Shown here: piece after piece, positions 1 through 8,810 of the stretch
Layout of the letters: the number at the start of each line of letters is the position of its first letter
How positions within the stretch are numbered: the first letter of the stretch is position 1
Assembly (NCBI GenBank): GCA_018822665.1
Contig: JAHJJX010000038.1
Span: 1-62,078 of the forward strand
Length of the DNA stretch: 62,078 nt
Direction: 5' to 3'
Source of the DNA: a bacterium
Lineage (GTDB): Bacteria; Campylobacterota; Campylobacteria; Campylobacterales; Sulfurimonadaceae
Notes under the pieces: model-generated
Databases searched by the model: none
Told to the model about the DNA's origin: nothing
The model's input: only the letters and a program-made list of their open reading frames with translations
Position numbers and translations under genes: made by a program

Positions 1-107
1 AGGGAGTGTATGCTTAGAAGTTTCTTAAATTTAAAGAGAGTTTGAGATTATTTTGAAAGTTGTCTTTTTTCTTACTTTATCTGATTTATTTCATTCTTAT
101 CTGTTAA
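1..107. other. Non-coding end of window before mnmA
   Basis: AT-rich sequence beyond the 3' end of mnmA. I see no gene, clear hairpin or RNA in it. Confidence 0.6.
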
Positions 108-1139
108 TTAAGCCTCTATAATCCATCCGCCGCCTATGAGCCTATCATCATCATAAAAAACTGCGGCCTGTCCAGTCGCTACGCCGAATACGTTCTCCTT
201 TAGTGTTACATACGCTTTGTCATTTTTTATCTTTACATGACATAGAACCGCTTTTGTTCTGTATCTTAACTTCACACTCGTCTCAAACTCTTCCAAATCA
301 TTAAACATGTTTAAATTATCCAATACTACACTTCCACATGCCAATTCCTCTTTTTTACCTACAACAATTTGATTTGTCTGAGGGTTGGTACTCATAACAT
401 AATGAGGTTCATGTGCACCTTTTACACTAAAACCTTTTCTTTTGCCTATTGTGTAGTGCATATATCCTTTATGCTTTCCGACTACATTCCCGTCTTTATC
501 GAGAACTTCTCCAACTTTATCTATATCTACATAATCTTTTAATAAATCTGTATATGTGGTTTCAACAAAACATATCTCACTTGATTCACTTTGCGCGGCA
601 AAAGACTCTAATCCTTCAATAGATGATGCCAATTCTTTTATATCACTTTTTTTTCTGCTTCCAAGAGGAAAAAGTAATCTTGGTAAAATTTCTTTTTGTA
701 CATAAAATAAAAAATAGCTTTGATCTTTTGTGTCATCATCGGCCGCATAAAAGTATTTTCCATCAGTTTTAATATAGTGTCCTGTTGCAACATAATATGC
801 ACCAATTGTATCTGCAAATTTTACCATTTCGCCAAATTTCAGATTTCTATTGCATAATGCACATGGATTGGGAGTCTTTCCTTTTTCGTATGTATCGATA
901 AATGGTTGAAATACTTTTTCATTGAAAGTATCTTGCAAATCCAGAACATGAAGTTTAATACCGACAAACTGTGCCGCTTTTTTCGCACGCGCTAAATGTA
1001 TTTCATGGTATCCGGGTTTTGAATGAAGTTTCATATACACCCCTTCCACTTCATAACCATCCTCTTTTAAAAAGAGCGCGGATACTGTAGAGTCAACCCC
1101 TCCACTCATACCAATCAAAACCTTTTTATTTTTTAGCAT
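108..1139 (-). CDS. mnmA: tRNA-specific 2-thiouridylase MnmA
   Basis: This enzyme puts the 2-thio group on U34 of tRNA-Lys, -Glu and -Gln, using ATP to adenylate the base. The PP-loop motif SGGVDST is at about residue 12. The two cysteines expected for catalysis are in the PNPCALCN segment near residue 100 and in SSEICFV near residue 190. Length (about 343 residues) is normal. I chose the ATG at 1139 because GGAAAG lies just upstream; an ATG four codons earlier at 1151 overlaps that ribosome-binding site. It is the last gene on this strand before the window edge. A copy of the dispersed CCACATGCC repeat lies inside it at 334, read as Ala-Cys-Gly. Two of its tRNA substrates, Lys and Glu, are encoded at 49.2 kb. 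Confidence 0.95.
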   Translation of the reverse strand: MLKNKKVLIGMSGGVDSTVSALFLKEDGYEVEGVYMKLHSKPGYHEIHLARAKKAAQFVGIKLHVLDLQDTFNEKVFQPFIDTYEKGKTPNPCALCNRNLKFGEMVKFADTIGAYYVATGHYIKTDGKYFYAADDDTKDQSYFLFYVQKEILPRLLFPLGSRKKSDIKELASSIEGLESFAAQSESSEICFVETTYTDLLKDYVDIDKVGEVLDKDGNVVGKHKGYMHYTIGKRKGFSVKGAHEPHYVMSTNPQTNQIVVGKKEELACGSVVLDNLNMFNDLEEFETSVKLRYRTKAVLCHVKIKNDKAYVTLKENVFGVATGQAAVFYDDDRLIGGGWIIEA

Positions 1140-1172
1140 CGCGCTTTCCATTCGTAATTAATTTTTTGTTGA

Positions 1173-2036
1173 CTAAGCTTTCAGCTGAGTTAATCGCTCT
1201 CTTTTTGTACCGATATAGGTTATTTGCACGCCAAAGTTGCCATCAACAATAACAACTTCTCCTTGTGCAATTACATTATTATCCACTAAAATATCCAAGG
1301 GATCATTCGCTAACTGATTCAATTCTATCACAGAACCTATGTCCATATTAAGAACATCTTTTAAAAGCATTTTCTTTTTTCCGATTCGAACTCTTACCGG
1401 AAGTTTTACGTCCATGATGAGCGATATATTATTCATCTCTTCTGAACTTAAACGTACATTTGTTTTGGTACCGCCATCCATAGAAGTTATCTCTTGTTCT
1501 GAATTTTCTTTTTTTGTTTCTTTTGAACCATAAAATGCATCATATAGCTTCTCGTCCATAATAAACATAAGTAAAGAACTTAAATTGTCCATCTTAAATT
1601 TATATACAAACATTTTCGCGTATTCTTCTAAACTTACTTCTGACTCATCATTGACAAACTCAATCCCTTCAATTTTAAATGATAAAACAGGCATCTCTTT
1701 TTGTCCGGAGAGGGTATTTCCAATCGCTCCAAATATATTGGACACAATCTCTTTTACTGCATCTAAATCGTCATCGCTTGCATCTTCCCTGTTACCAGCT
1801 TCTTCACCCATCATCATATCCGATAAAGATGTCGCTAAATTAGGGGGCAAAGCTACCATGGCCGTTGCATGGACTCCACCAGATACACTTAATTTAATTA
1901 AAATAATCGGTGGAATAATACTTGATATAATAGTTAAGTTTTGTTCTTCTTTCAATTCAAGAGTTGGAGCCTGACCAACGAGCGCTTCAATTGTACCAAT
2001 GGTCTCATTTTCAAATAATTTCATAAAATCACTCAT
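1173..2036 (-). CDS. fliY: Flagellar motor switch protein FliY
   Basis: FliY belongs to the flagellar C-ring (switch complex) with FliM and FliG. The protein has an N-terminal CheC-like part (about residues 40-160) followed by a C-terminal SpoA/FliN domain (about 200-280, containing LPVRVRIGKKKMLLKDVLN). The N-terminal part makes it FliY rather than a short FliN. It follows fliM by four bases, and GGAG sits in the fliM stop region as ribosome-binding site. In C. jejuni the same fliM-fliY pair follows fliA. Whether it keeps CheY-P phosphatase activity cannot be judged without alignment. Confidence 0.92.
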   Translation of the reverse strand: MSDFMKLFENETIGTIEALVGQAPTLELKEEQNLTIISSIIPPIILIKLSVSGGVHATAMVALPPNLATSLSDMMMGEEAGNREDASDDDLDAVKEIVSNIFGAIGNTLSGQKEMPVLSFKIEGIEFVNDESEVSLEEYAKMFVYKFKMDNLSSLLMFIMDEKLYDAFYGSKETKKENSEQEITSMDGGTKTNVRLSSEEMNNISLIMDVKLPVRVRIGKKKMLLKDVLNMDIGSVIELNQLANDPLDILVDNNVIAQGEVVIVDGNFGVQITYIGTKRERLTQLKA

Positions 2037-2040
2037 CTAT

Positions 2041-3141
2041 CTACTCCTCATCCTCATAATCGCTATGCTTTTCATTATCAGCTATTATATCCTGAACACC
2101 AGATATTTTATCACGCCTCAAAAGCTCAAAATTTTCCAAAGCTCTTTTAACTGCATCTTTTTCTGTGTTTATTATTTCTGTAATTTGAATTGATTTTCTA
2201 AATCTTCTTAGTCCAATCTGCCCTCTAAATCTGTCTTTACCGTCTATGCAAACAGTTACGATATCATCAGCCGCACTTGAAAGCCTAAGGATATCATCTA
2301 CTTTTAAATCAAGGACATCCCTCATGGTAAGTTCAGCATCACCTAAATTTGCTTCAACATTTACTTTTGCGCCGCCAAGTAAAATCTGAAGTTCAGTATT
2401 TCTACTTTTTTTTGAACTCGTTTCATTGAGCATCAAATCACGGCTTGCTAATTTCGGTAAAATAGGCTCCAAAGAAATAACAGGATAACATATATTCATC
2501 ATTCCCGAACTGTGTCCGATAATGATTTCCATAACAACCATTACCACGATTTCATTTTGAGCGACAATTTGTACGACATTGGGACTAGACTCTTTAGATT
2601 CAATAGTAGGATAAACTTCCATAACTGGACCCCAAGCCTCTTTGAGTGTACTCATCATTACTCTGAGTATTGTTTCAAAAAGGCTAAGTTCGATGTCTGA
2701 AAACTCTCTATTTGAATCGAATGGTTCACCCTTCCCACCAAGAAGTCTATCTAACATAGGGAATGCGATGGATGGATTTATCTCTATAACACCGCTCCCT
2801 TCCAATGGTTTAATGGAGAAAACATTAAAGCTCGTAGGGTTTGGAAGAGACATTAAAAATTCACCGTATGTCATTTGGTCAACTGAGTGCAACTGAATTT
2901 CAACAATAGAACGCATTATGGAAGATATTTGTGAAGCTAAAGACCTTGCCATTTTATCATGTACACCGCGAAATGCACGGAGCTGCTCTTTTGAAACCCT
3001 ATTAGGTCTTTTAAAGTCGTAAAGTGTTACCTGTCTTTGCGGTAATAAATTACCTTCAGAACCCTCAAGTAAATCGTCACCTTCATCATCAACAACGTCC
3101 AAAAGAGCATCTATCTCTTCTTGTGAAAGTATATCTGCCAT
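2041..3141 (-). CDS. fliM: Flagellar motor switch protein FliM
   Basis: FliM is the C-ring protein that binds phosphorylated CheY and passes the signal to FliG. The N-terminus MADILSQEEIDALL is the conserved CheY-binding segment. A CheC-like middle domain (about residues 55-240) and a C-terminal SpoA domain (about 255-335) follow, with an acidic tail. Length of 366 residues is normal. It starts one base after the fliA stop, so translation is likely coupled to fliA and fliY in one operon. Confidence 0.95.
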   Translation of the reverse strand: MADILSQEEIDALLDVVDDEGDDLLEGSEGNLLPQRQVTLYDFKRPNRVSKEQLRAFRGVHDKMARSLASQISSIMRSIVEIQLHSVDQMTYGEFLMSLPNPTSFNVFSIKPLEGSGVIEINPSIAFPMLDRLLGGKGEPFDSNREFSDIELSLFETILRVMMSTLKEAWGPVMEVYPTIESKESSPNVVQIVAQNEIVVMVVMEIIIGHSSGMMNICYPVISLEPILPKLASRDLMLNETSSKKSRNTELQILLGGAKVNVEANLGDAELTMRDVLDLKVDDILRLSSAADDIVTVCIDGKDRFRGQIGLRRFRKSIQITEIINTEKDAVKRALENFELLRRDKISGVQDIIADNEKHSDYEDEE

Positions 3142-3142
3142 A

Positions 3143-3829
3143 TTATGCCCCTACACTCTCTTTAATTTTATGAATTACAGATTTATGAATCTGCGAAATT
3201 CTCGACTCAGTTATACTTAAGAGTTCACTAATTTCTTTTAATGTCAACTCTTCAAAATAGTAAAATTGGATAATCAGCTGCTCTCTTTCATCGTAACCGG
3301 ATAAAACCTGCTTGATCACTTCTATTAATTCTTCTTTTTCAATTCTTGCAAGTGCTGCCCCTTCATCACCAACTTGCAATTGGTCATGGAGCGGCATAAC
3401 GGTATAGATGCTCGATGCTATCCTTGCTTCATGAATTTTTTCTAAACTCTCATCTAAAATAATAGCCAACTGTTCATCTGTCGGTTCTTCATCATGCAAA
3501 AGTCTGTATTCTTCAACTGCATAATCTATAGCTTTAACGAGCTTTCTGCTTGCACGACTTAAAACATCCAAGCTACGTAAATAATCAAGCATTGCACCAT
3601 AAACTCTCTTTTTTGCATATCCCCAAAAAGAATCGTTCAATTTTTCATTGTATCTTCTAGCTAATTTTATAAGCTCTTCTGTACCAATAGCTGATAAATC
3701 CATAAAATCTATAGAACTGGGAAGTCTTTCTTTAAGTCTAAACGCCATAGCTTTTACAGCCGGCAAGTACTGAATAGCCAGAGCATCTTCTTTGTGCTTC
3801 ATGTCTTCTATGTAAACATTGGCGCTCAT
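3143..3829 (-). CDS. fliA: Flagellar sigma factor FliA (sigma-28)
   Basis: This sigma-70-family factor directs late flagellar genes. Region 2 is visible around FWGYAKKRVYGAMLDYLRS (about residues 65-85). Region 4, the -35-binding helix-turn-helix, is at the C-terminus (LTLKEISELLSITESRISQ, about 195-215). The size of 228 residues fits FliA. The start overlaps the end of the upstream small membrane gene by four bases. The genomic slot between flhG/orf and fliM matches C. jejuni. Confidence 0.95.
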   Translation of the reverse strand: MSANVYIEDMKHKEDALAIQYLPAVKAMAFRLKERLPSSIDFMDLSAIGTEELIKLARRYNEKLNDSFWGYAKKRVYGAMLDYLRSLDVLSRASRKLVKAIDYAVEEYRLLHDEEPTDEQLAIILDESLEKIHEARIASSIYTVMPLHDQLQVGDEGAALARIEKEELIEVIKQVLSGYDEREQLIIQFYYFEELTLKEISELLSITESRISQIHKSVIHKIKESVGA

Positions 3830-4164
3830 CTTGTGCTCCTGACCTTATCTTCAGAATTCATCTTCATTGCTTCATCAGTCATTTTAGAAACTGAATCAAT
3901 AAGCTTTTCTCTTTTGTTAATCTCTCTCACAAACAAATCCAAATCTTTTTCATGTAAATCTTTAGGAAACAAATAAGCTTTAACGGTAATAGTTCTGAAA
4001 TAAAGAGCAATAATGACATGTGAAAATAAATAAAAGAATGTAGTAATTAAAAAAGTGTATATGAACAAACCTTCAGCATCAAAAGATTTTAATATACCAA
4101 AGATGATTCCTATGAAAAAACCTTGAACAGTAAAAAAATATACAAAATTCTCACCAAACATCAT
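3826..4164 (-). CDS. Small conserved membrane protein between flhG and fliA
   Basis: This 112-residue protein of unknown function has two hydrophobic segments in its first half (about residues 5-25 and 33-55) and a basic, charged C-terminal tail (about 65-112) that is probably cytoplasmic. It overlaps fliA by four bases and follows flhG by 16 bases. C. jejuni has a small unnamed gene in the same position, so the slot looks conserved in Campylobacterota flagellar operons. The operon context suggests a link to flagellar number or gene control, but nothing in the sequence names a function. Confidence 0.8.
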   Translation of the reverse strand: MMFGENFVYFFTVQGFFIGIIFGILKSFDAEGLFIYTFLITTFFYLFSHVIIALYFRTITVKAYLFPKDLHEKDLDLFVREINKREKLIDSVSKMTDEAMKMNSEDKVRSTR

Positions 4165-4180
4165 AACCCCAAAAAAAGAC

Positions 4181-5056
4181 TTAAAAGTGTTCCATCAAAC
4201 GCTTAAACAGTCCCGTTAATCCACTTTCATTGGAATCAACTAGCACATTACGTTCCAACTTACTGCTAATATTATTTGCAATTGCAATAATATCTTTATG
4301 AACCTGTGAGTGAGGATGAGAGACACTAAAAAGTGCTCTTTGCTTCACAGATGATGACACTTTTATATCGCTGTTAATTTTACCGATTAATTTTAACTCT
4401 AACTTTTCACCAATATTCGCCAAAGCTACTTTTTTAATTTTATCAAAAACAGCCTGCGCTTCTTTTTCACTTTTAACCTGATTTAAAATCATACATACGT
4501 CATTACGAAGGGTAGCTATAGTTTTTATTGTTGCATAGGCATCTGTTATAGCAGCGGGGTCGGGAACAGTTACAACAACAACATCATCAGCTGCTTTTAA
4601 AAACATTTGAATATGCTCGCCTATTCCGGCCCCTGTATCAATAATCATCACATCCAGCTTATCAAGAACTTGAGCTTCTTCCATAAACCTTTGAAAAAGT
4701 GCCATATCCGCATATTTTAATATTTCATCCCCGCTCTCGCCAGGAATCAAAATAAGGTTTCTGGTAATTGGGATTAAAATATCAGCAACCGTTGCTTCCC
4801 CTTTGAGTACATGCAAAATATTTTTTTTAATTCTTACATTAAACATAACATCTAAATTTGCCAACCCGATATCTGCATCAAAAATACCTACATTCAAGCC
4901 GTTTTGTGACAACACATAAGCTAAGTTAGAACTGATAGTACTTTTGCCAACTCCGCCTTTGCCGCTTGTAATAGCGACAAAACGCGTTTTTTTTGATCTT
5001 TTTTGTGAGTTTGAAGCCACTAACTCTTCAAGCATCTTCGCTTGATGACCAATCAT
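4181..5056 (-). CDS. flhG: MinD-like ATPase FlhG, flagellar number regulator
   Basis: FlhG (also FleN or YlxH) is a ParA/MinD-family ATPase that works with FlhF to set the number and place of flagella. The deviant Walker A motif SGKGGVGKS is at about residue 31, the switch I region around FDADIGLANLD follows, and DTGAGIG is near residue 140. The C-terminus (ESGLTGLFKRLMEHF) is amphipathic and could be a MinD-like membrane-targeting helix. It overlaps flhF by four bases. An N-terminal segment before the Walker motif (HQAKMLEELV) resembles the FlhF-activating region known in the family. Confidence 0.93.
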   Translation of the reverse strand: MIGHQAKMLEELVASNSQKRSKKTRFVAITSGKGGVGKSTISSNLAYVLSQNGLNVGIFDADIGLANLDVMFNVRIKKNILHVLKGEATVADILIPITRNLILIPGESGDEILKYADMALFQRFMEEAQVLDKLDVMIIDTGAGIGEHIQMFLKAADDVVVVTVPDPAAITDAYATIKTIATLRNDVCMILNQVKSEKEAQAVFDKIKKVALANIGEKLELKLIGKINSDIKVSSSVKQRALFSVSHPHSQVHKDIIAIANNISSKLERNVLVDSNESGLTGLFKRLMEHF

Positions 5057-6336
5057 ATTTTACTCCGATTAAATCCATTTAATAAACACTCAACCAAAAA
5101 GTCGCTGCTAGCACACACTAAGTCCTCGGGAACTTCCTGTCCAACAGAAAAGTAGCTTATTGGTTTTTTCGTTTCATACGCAAGTGAAAATATATTGCCA
5201 AAACCTCGAGTCTCGTCAAGTTTTGTAAACATCATCGTATCTATATTTAAAGTTTCAAAATTATCGTATGTAATTTTTAAATCTTCATATTTTATAGAAC
5301 TAGGCATTACCAAAACAACATCCACTGTATATTCTGTGCTGTTTGATGACAAACACTCATAAATTTTTTCTATCTTTTTTTTATCATACGGGCTTGAACC
5401 CATCGTATCTATCAGTATATAATCACAGTATCTAAGAGAATTTAAAGCACTCGAAAACTCAGGAGGATCCACCACCGTCTCAATACCAAGTTTCATCATT
5501 CTGGCATACTGCATAAGCTGCTCAACTGCGCCTATTCTATAAGTATCTAAAACTACAAGTCCTACTTTATATTTCTTTTGCATCAAATACGAATATCTTG
5601 CTGCTAATTTGGCAATAGATGTTGTTTTTCCGACACCTGTCGGACCGACTAGCATAATCACTCTTTTAGCACCTGCCGAAGGTGTGCTTTCAAGCCTAAT
5701 TGGAACCATTTTTCTAAGAATTGTTTGAAAATATCTTTTTACAGTTTCTGAATTTTCTCTCATTTTGAATGGCATATGTTCCAATGTCATTCTCATAATA
5801 CTCTCCAGGTGTTCTCTGTTCATTCCGCTTTGAGAAGCTAAACGATAAATCTCTGCAAATTCTGAAGGAATTGAACTTTCCAAATCAGGTGCTTTTTCAT
5901 CCCAAAACATATTTTGGATTAGCTTTACCTTATCTCCGAGTTTTGTTATTTCTGATTTTATCTCTTTAAGTTCTTTTGGCTCATAGTCTTTAGTTTGCTT
6001 AGGAACTCCATACTCGTAAAGAGGGTCTGTAACATCTGAAATTTTAGAGATTTGCTTAGCCGCGTTTGAAATGTCATAAAGCACATCTTCACTTTTTTTT
6101 GTAAGCGGCTTTTGTTGCTGTAAAGGCTTACGAGTTTTTGTATACGTGCTATGAAGCATTTCATTTGCATCGCTGTCTGTTTCTATTCCTATTACGATTT
6201 CATAAAGTGCTTCTCTACCTAGCGCTTTTTTTTGCACTATTCTTGTTTCAATAAGCATTCCCTCATCACCAATCTCTTGTTTAGCTTTTTTTAAAGCTTC
6301 TGATGGAGTTCTACCAGTAAATGTAAGTATTTTCAT
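5053..6336 (-). CDS. flhF: SRP-type GTPase FlhF, flagellar placement
   Basis: FlhF is the third SRP-family GTPase and recruits early flagellar parts to the cell pole. The N-terminal B domain (about residues 1-130) is polar. A helical N domain follows, then the G domain with the P-loop GPTGVGKTTSIAKLAARYS at about residue 230, LDTYRIGAVEQL near 265 and the TKLDE guanine-specificity motif near 390. Length 427. The start overlaps the folK stop by four bases and the stop overlaps flhG, so the block is tightly coupled. Confidence 0.95.
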   Translation of the reverse strand: MKILTFTGRTPSEALKKAKQEIGDEGMLIETRIVQKKALGREALYEIVIGIETDSDANEMLHSTYTKTRKPLQQQKPLTKKSEDVLYDISNAAKQISKISDVTDPLYEYGVPKQTKDYEPKELKEIKSEITKLGDKVKLIQNMFWDEKAPDLESSIPSEFAEIYRLASQSGMNREHLESIMRMTLEHMPFKMRENSETVKRYFQTILRKMVPIRLESTPSAGAKRVIMLVGPTGVGKTTSIAKLAARYSYLMQKKYKVGLVVLDTYRIGAVEQLMQYARMMKLGIETVVDPPEFSSALNSLRYCDYILIDTMGSSPYDKKKIEKIYECLSSNSTEYTVDVVLVMPSSIKYEDLKITYDNFETLNIDTMMFTKLDETRGFGNIFSLAYETKKPISYFSVGQEVPEDLVCASSDFLVECLLNGFNRSKI

Positions 6337-6821
6337 ATTTCTACTTCCGATAGGGGAATAATCACACTGTCTCTTTCAAACCATTTGGCATGTGGAATTT
6401 GTAGCTTTGGTTTATTTACAACCCTTTTATCAAAAAAAATAATATCCAAATCTAAAGTCCTGGGAGCATTTTCAAAACTTCTCAGCCTTGAGAATTTTTT
6501 TTCTAAACGCATCAAATAATTTAAAAAAGAGAGAGGTTGCATACTCACTTGCAATACAATGATTGAGTTAAAAAAATCATCTTGGTCAACAAAACCAAAA
6601 GGAGGATTTTTCAAAATCAATGAAGTTTGCAAAAGTTCAACGCTTTTGTCTTTTTTAAGTGCCATAAAAAGATGCTCAAACCTTCGTCTGACATCCCCGA
6701 CATTTCCTCCAATTCCGACTACAACTCTATATCTGTGTAAAGTCTTCCTTTTTGCTTTATATCCAAAATGCAAGCCTTTAAAAGTTGTTAAACTTTCATT
6801 TAACTTACATTTTAGATACAT
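6333..6821 (-). CDS. folK: Pyrophosphokinase FolK (folate synthesis)
   Basis: FolK moves pyrophosphate from ATP to 6-hydroxymethyl-7,8-dihydropterin. The family signature is seen as GIGGNVGDV (about residue 37) and the ATP/Mg site as RTLDLDIIFF (about residue 120), followed by IPHAKWFER. Roughly 30 residues precede the usual start of the fold. The only upstream gene ends at 6825, so the extension may be real or an internal start may be used. It overlaps flhF by four bases. One dispersed repeat copy (6387) encodes its Pro-His-Ala. Confidence 0.92.
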   Translation of the reverse strand: MYLKCKLNESLTTFKGLHFGYKAKRKTLHRYRVVVGIGGNVGDVRRRFEHLFMALKKDKSVELLQTSLILKNPPFGFVDQDDFFNSIIVLQVSMQPLSFLNYLMRLEKKFSRLRSFENAPRTLDLDIIFFDKRVVNKPKLQIPHAKWFERDSVIIPLSEVEI

Positions 6822-6824
6822 TAA

Positions 6825-7304
6825 TTACTGAGCCTGAGCAGCTTGTTTTTGAGCCTCTTGTGCTGCTTGAATTTCATTCATTATTTGTAACATTCCAACC
6901 ATTGCAAGATGGTATCCAAAAGGACCAAAACCAACTATAGACGAACTGCAAACAGGAGCTATCATATTTGTTTTTCTAAACTCTTCACGACGGTGGATAT
7001 TGCTTATGTGAACTTCGATTGTAGGAATACTCACAGCCGAAATAGCATCACGGATTGCAATTGAAGTATGTGTATACGCAGCAGCGTTGATAATAATACC
7101 CTGTGCATCACCATAACATTCCTGAATTCTATCTACAATTTCACCCTCTAAATTACTTTGAAAAAATTCTATTTCCACACCGTTTTGAGCTGCAAAATCT
7201 TTCATTTGAGCATGAATTTGCTCTAACTTCATCGGACCGTAAACGTGTTGTTCACGAACTCCAAGCATGTTTAAGTTTGGGCCTTGGATAACTACTATTT
7301 TCAT
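6825..7304 (-). CDS. aroQ: Type II 3-dehydroquinate dehydratase
   Basis: This shikimate-pathway enzyme dehydrates 3-dehydroquinate. Visible family motifs are [12 protein letters not shown] at the N-terminus, the lid Tyr in [14 protein letters not shown] near residue 77 and [14 protein letters not shown] near residue 100, which carries the catalytic His and the lid Arg. The C-terminus ends in a Gln/Ala-rich tail. It is the first gene of the minus-strand run leading into folK and the flagellar genes, so its promoter should be in the 103-base gap to the divergent amidohydrolase. Confidence 0.95.
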   Translation of the reverse strand: MKIVVIQGPNLNMLGVREQHVYGPMKLEQIHAQMKDFAAQNGVEIEFFQSNLEGEIVDRIQECYGDAQGIIINAAAYTHTSIAIRDAISAVSIPTIEVHISNIHRREEFRKTNMIAPVCSSSIVGFGPFGYHLAMVGMLQIMNEIQAAQEAQKQAAQAQ

Positions 7305-7407
7305 CTTTTACCTTTATTGGAAACAATTTAAATCTTTTAAGGGCTAATTTTATCAAAATAAAGCATAATCTAGTTTAAATTTTACAAATTCAACTTAAAG
7401 ACAATCT

Positions 7408-8646
7408 ATGCAAATAATTTCACCTTCATTTATACTAACTCCAAATCAACTTCTTAGCAACGTATCTGTGGCATTTGACAAAACTATACATAAAATTGCT
7501 CCCAAAGAGGAGTTAATTCAAGAGTTTCCACATGCCAAGATTATAACACTCAAAGAAAATTCCTTGCTTATGCCGGGACTTATAAATGCGCATGTTCACA
7601 TAGAGTTTAGCGCGAATAAAACGGAGCTTTCTTATGGAGATTTTATAAACTGGCTTTATAGTGTAATTGAAAATAGAGATATCCTTGTTAGTGGCTGTAA
7701 TACCGCCTGCATGAATAAAGCGATAGATTCCATGCTTGCTTGCGGTATCACTACATTTGGTGCCATAAGTTCACATGGGATGGATTTGCAAGCGTGTGCA
7801 AATGCTCCTCAGAATGTTGTATTTTTCAATGAATTAATTGGTTCTCAGGCTGTAATGGCAGATACGCTTTTTGCTGATTTTCTCGCTCGTCTTGATGCTT
7901 CAAAAAGTGTAAAAAGAGAAGGTTTTTACCCCGCGGTTGCAATTCATTCTCCCTACTCCGTGCACCCGATTCTCATTCAAAAAGCTATCAAGATGGTCAA
8001 AAATGAAAACTTAAAGCTTACTGCACATTTTATGGAAAGTGAGGCTGAGAGAAAATGGCTAGACAGCAGTGATGGCGATTTTAAAGAATTTTTTATAAAT
8101 TTTTTAAAACAAAATGCAGCGCTTAGCGATGCAAAAGAATTTTTGGAACATTTCGACTCCAAACCTACACTTCTTACACATGTAGTCAAAGCAAATGAAG
8201 AGGAACTTGAAAGCTTGTCAAAACATGGGCACACAGTCATCCACTGTCCTATTTCAAACAGACTTTTAGGCAATGGCGCAATTGATTTAAGCAATCTTGA
8301 TAAACATAATATTCGATGGATATGTGCAACGGACGGACTAAGCTCCAACTATAAACTCGATTTGTTTGAAGAGATGAAAATAGCGCTCTTTATGCAAAAA
8401 GATGCACCCCTTTTAGATTTAGCTAAAAAACTACTCAAGAGCGTAACCATCGAAGCAGCCAATGCACTTGACATCAATACGGGGGAAATCGCTGAGGGTA
8501 AAAATGCGGACATGATAGTATTGGATTTAGATAAAACTCCGACAGAGGAATTAGAACTTCATCTCCTTCTTCACAGATATAAAATTTCAGGAGTTTATAT
8601 TAACGGGAAAAATATCCAAATAGAAGCGAATGAAGAAATCAAATAA
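7408..8646 (+). CDS. Amidohydrolase, probable aminofutalosine deaminase
   Basis: This metal-dependent hydrolase belongs to the chlorohydrolase/cytosine deaminase family. Metal-binding residues appear in NAHVHIEF (about residue 62), HFMES (about 207), LLTHVVK (about 255) and CATDGLSSN (about 310). The C-terminal composite domain has NTGEIAEGKNADMIVLD. In Campylobacterota, members of this family at this locus deaminate aminofutalosine in the menaquinone (futalosine) pathway, which fits a menG-type methyltransferase at 14.4 kb. Exact substrate is inferred, not seen. It is transcribed divergently from aroQ. Confidence 0.82.
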   Translation: MQIISPSFILTPNQLLSNVSVAFDKTIHKIAPKEELIQEFPHAKIITLKENSLLMPGLINAHVHIEFSANKTELSYGDFINWLYSVIENRDILVSGCNTACMNKAIDSMLACGITTFGAISSHGMDLQACANAPQNVVFFNELIGSQAVMADTLFADFLARLDASKSVKREGFYPAVAIHSPYSVHPILIQKAIKMVKNENLKLTAHFMESEAERKWLDSSDGDFKEFFINFLKQNAALSDAKEFLEHFDSKPTLLTHVVKANEEELESLSKHGHTVIHCPISNRLLGNGAIDLSNLDKHNIRWICATDGLSSNYKLDLFEEMKIALFMQKDAPLLDLAKKLLKSVTIEAANALDINTGEIAEGKNADMIVLDLDKTPTEELELHLLLHRYKISGVYINGKNIQIEANEEIK

Positions 8647-8679
8647 AGCAACAAGAAAAATTCAACTTTCACACATACA

Positions 8680-8702
8680 TTCCGGCAAAAAAACCGCCGG
8701 AA
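8680..8702. terminator. GC-rich hairpin after the amidohydrolase gene
   Basis: Perfect 7-bp stem TTCCGGC / GCCGGAA around a 9-nt A-rich loop, 34 bases after the amidohydrolase stop. There is no clear T-run after it, so its strength as a terminator is uncertain. Confidence 0.5.
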
Positions 8703-8772
8703 CGAATCTACAAAAATTGTAACTATAACTCAACTATAAAAGGGTTGTTTTACGTTGCTTTTATACGCTACA

Positions 8773-8797
8773 ACAAAGCGAGAGATTCTCGCTTTGT
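8773..8797. terminator. Terminator hairpin after the 851-residue lipoprotein gene
   Basis: Perfect 11-bp stem ACAAAGCGAGA / TCTCGCTTTGT around a 3-nt loop, just beyond the 3' end of the minus-strand lipoprotein gene. It could serve both converging genes. Confidence 0.7.
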
Positions 8798-8810
8798 ATA
8801 AATCACTCTT

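Noticed and set aside
37-107. AGAGAGTTTGAGATT recalls the start of a 16S rRNA gene
   Set aside because: The similarity stops after a few bases and no rRNA sequence follows; mnmA does.
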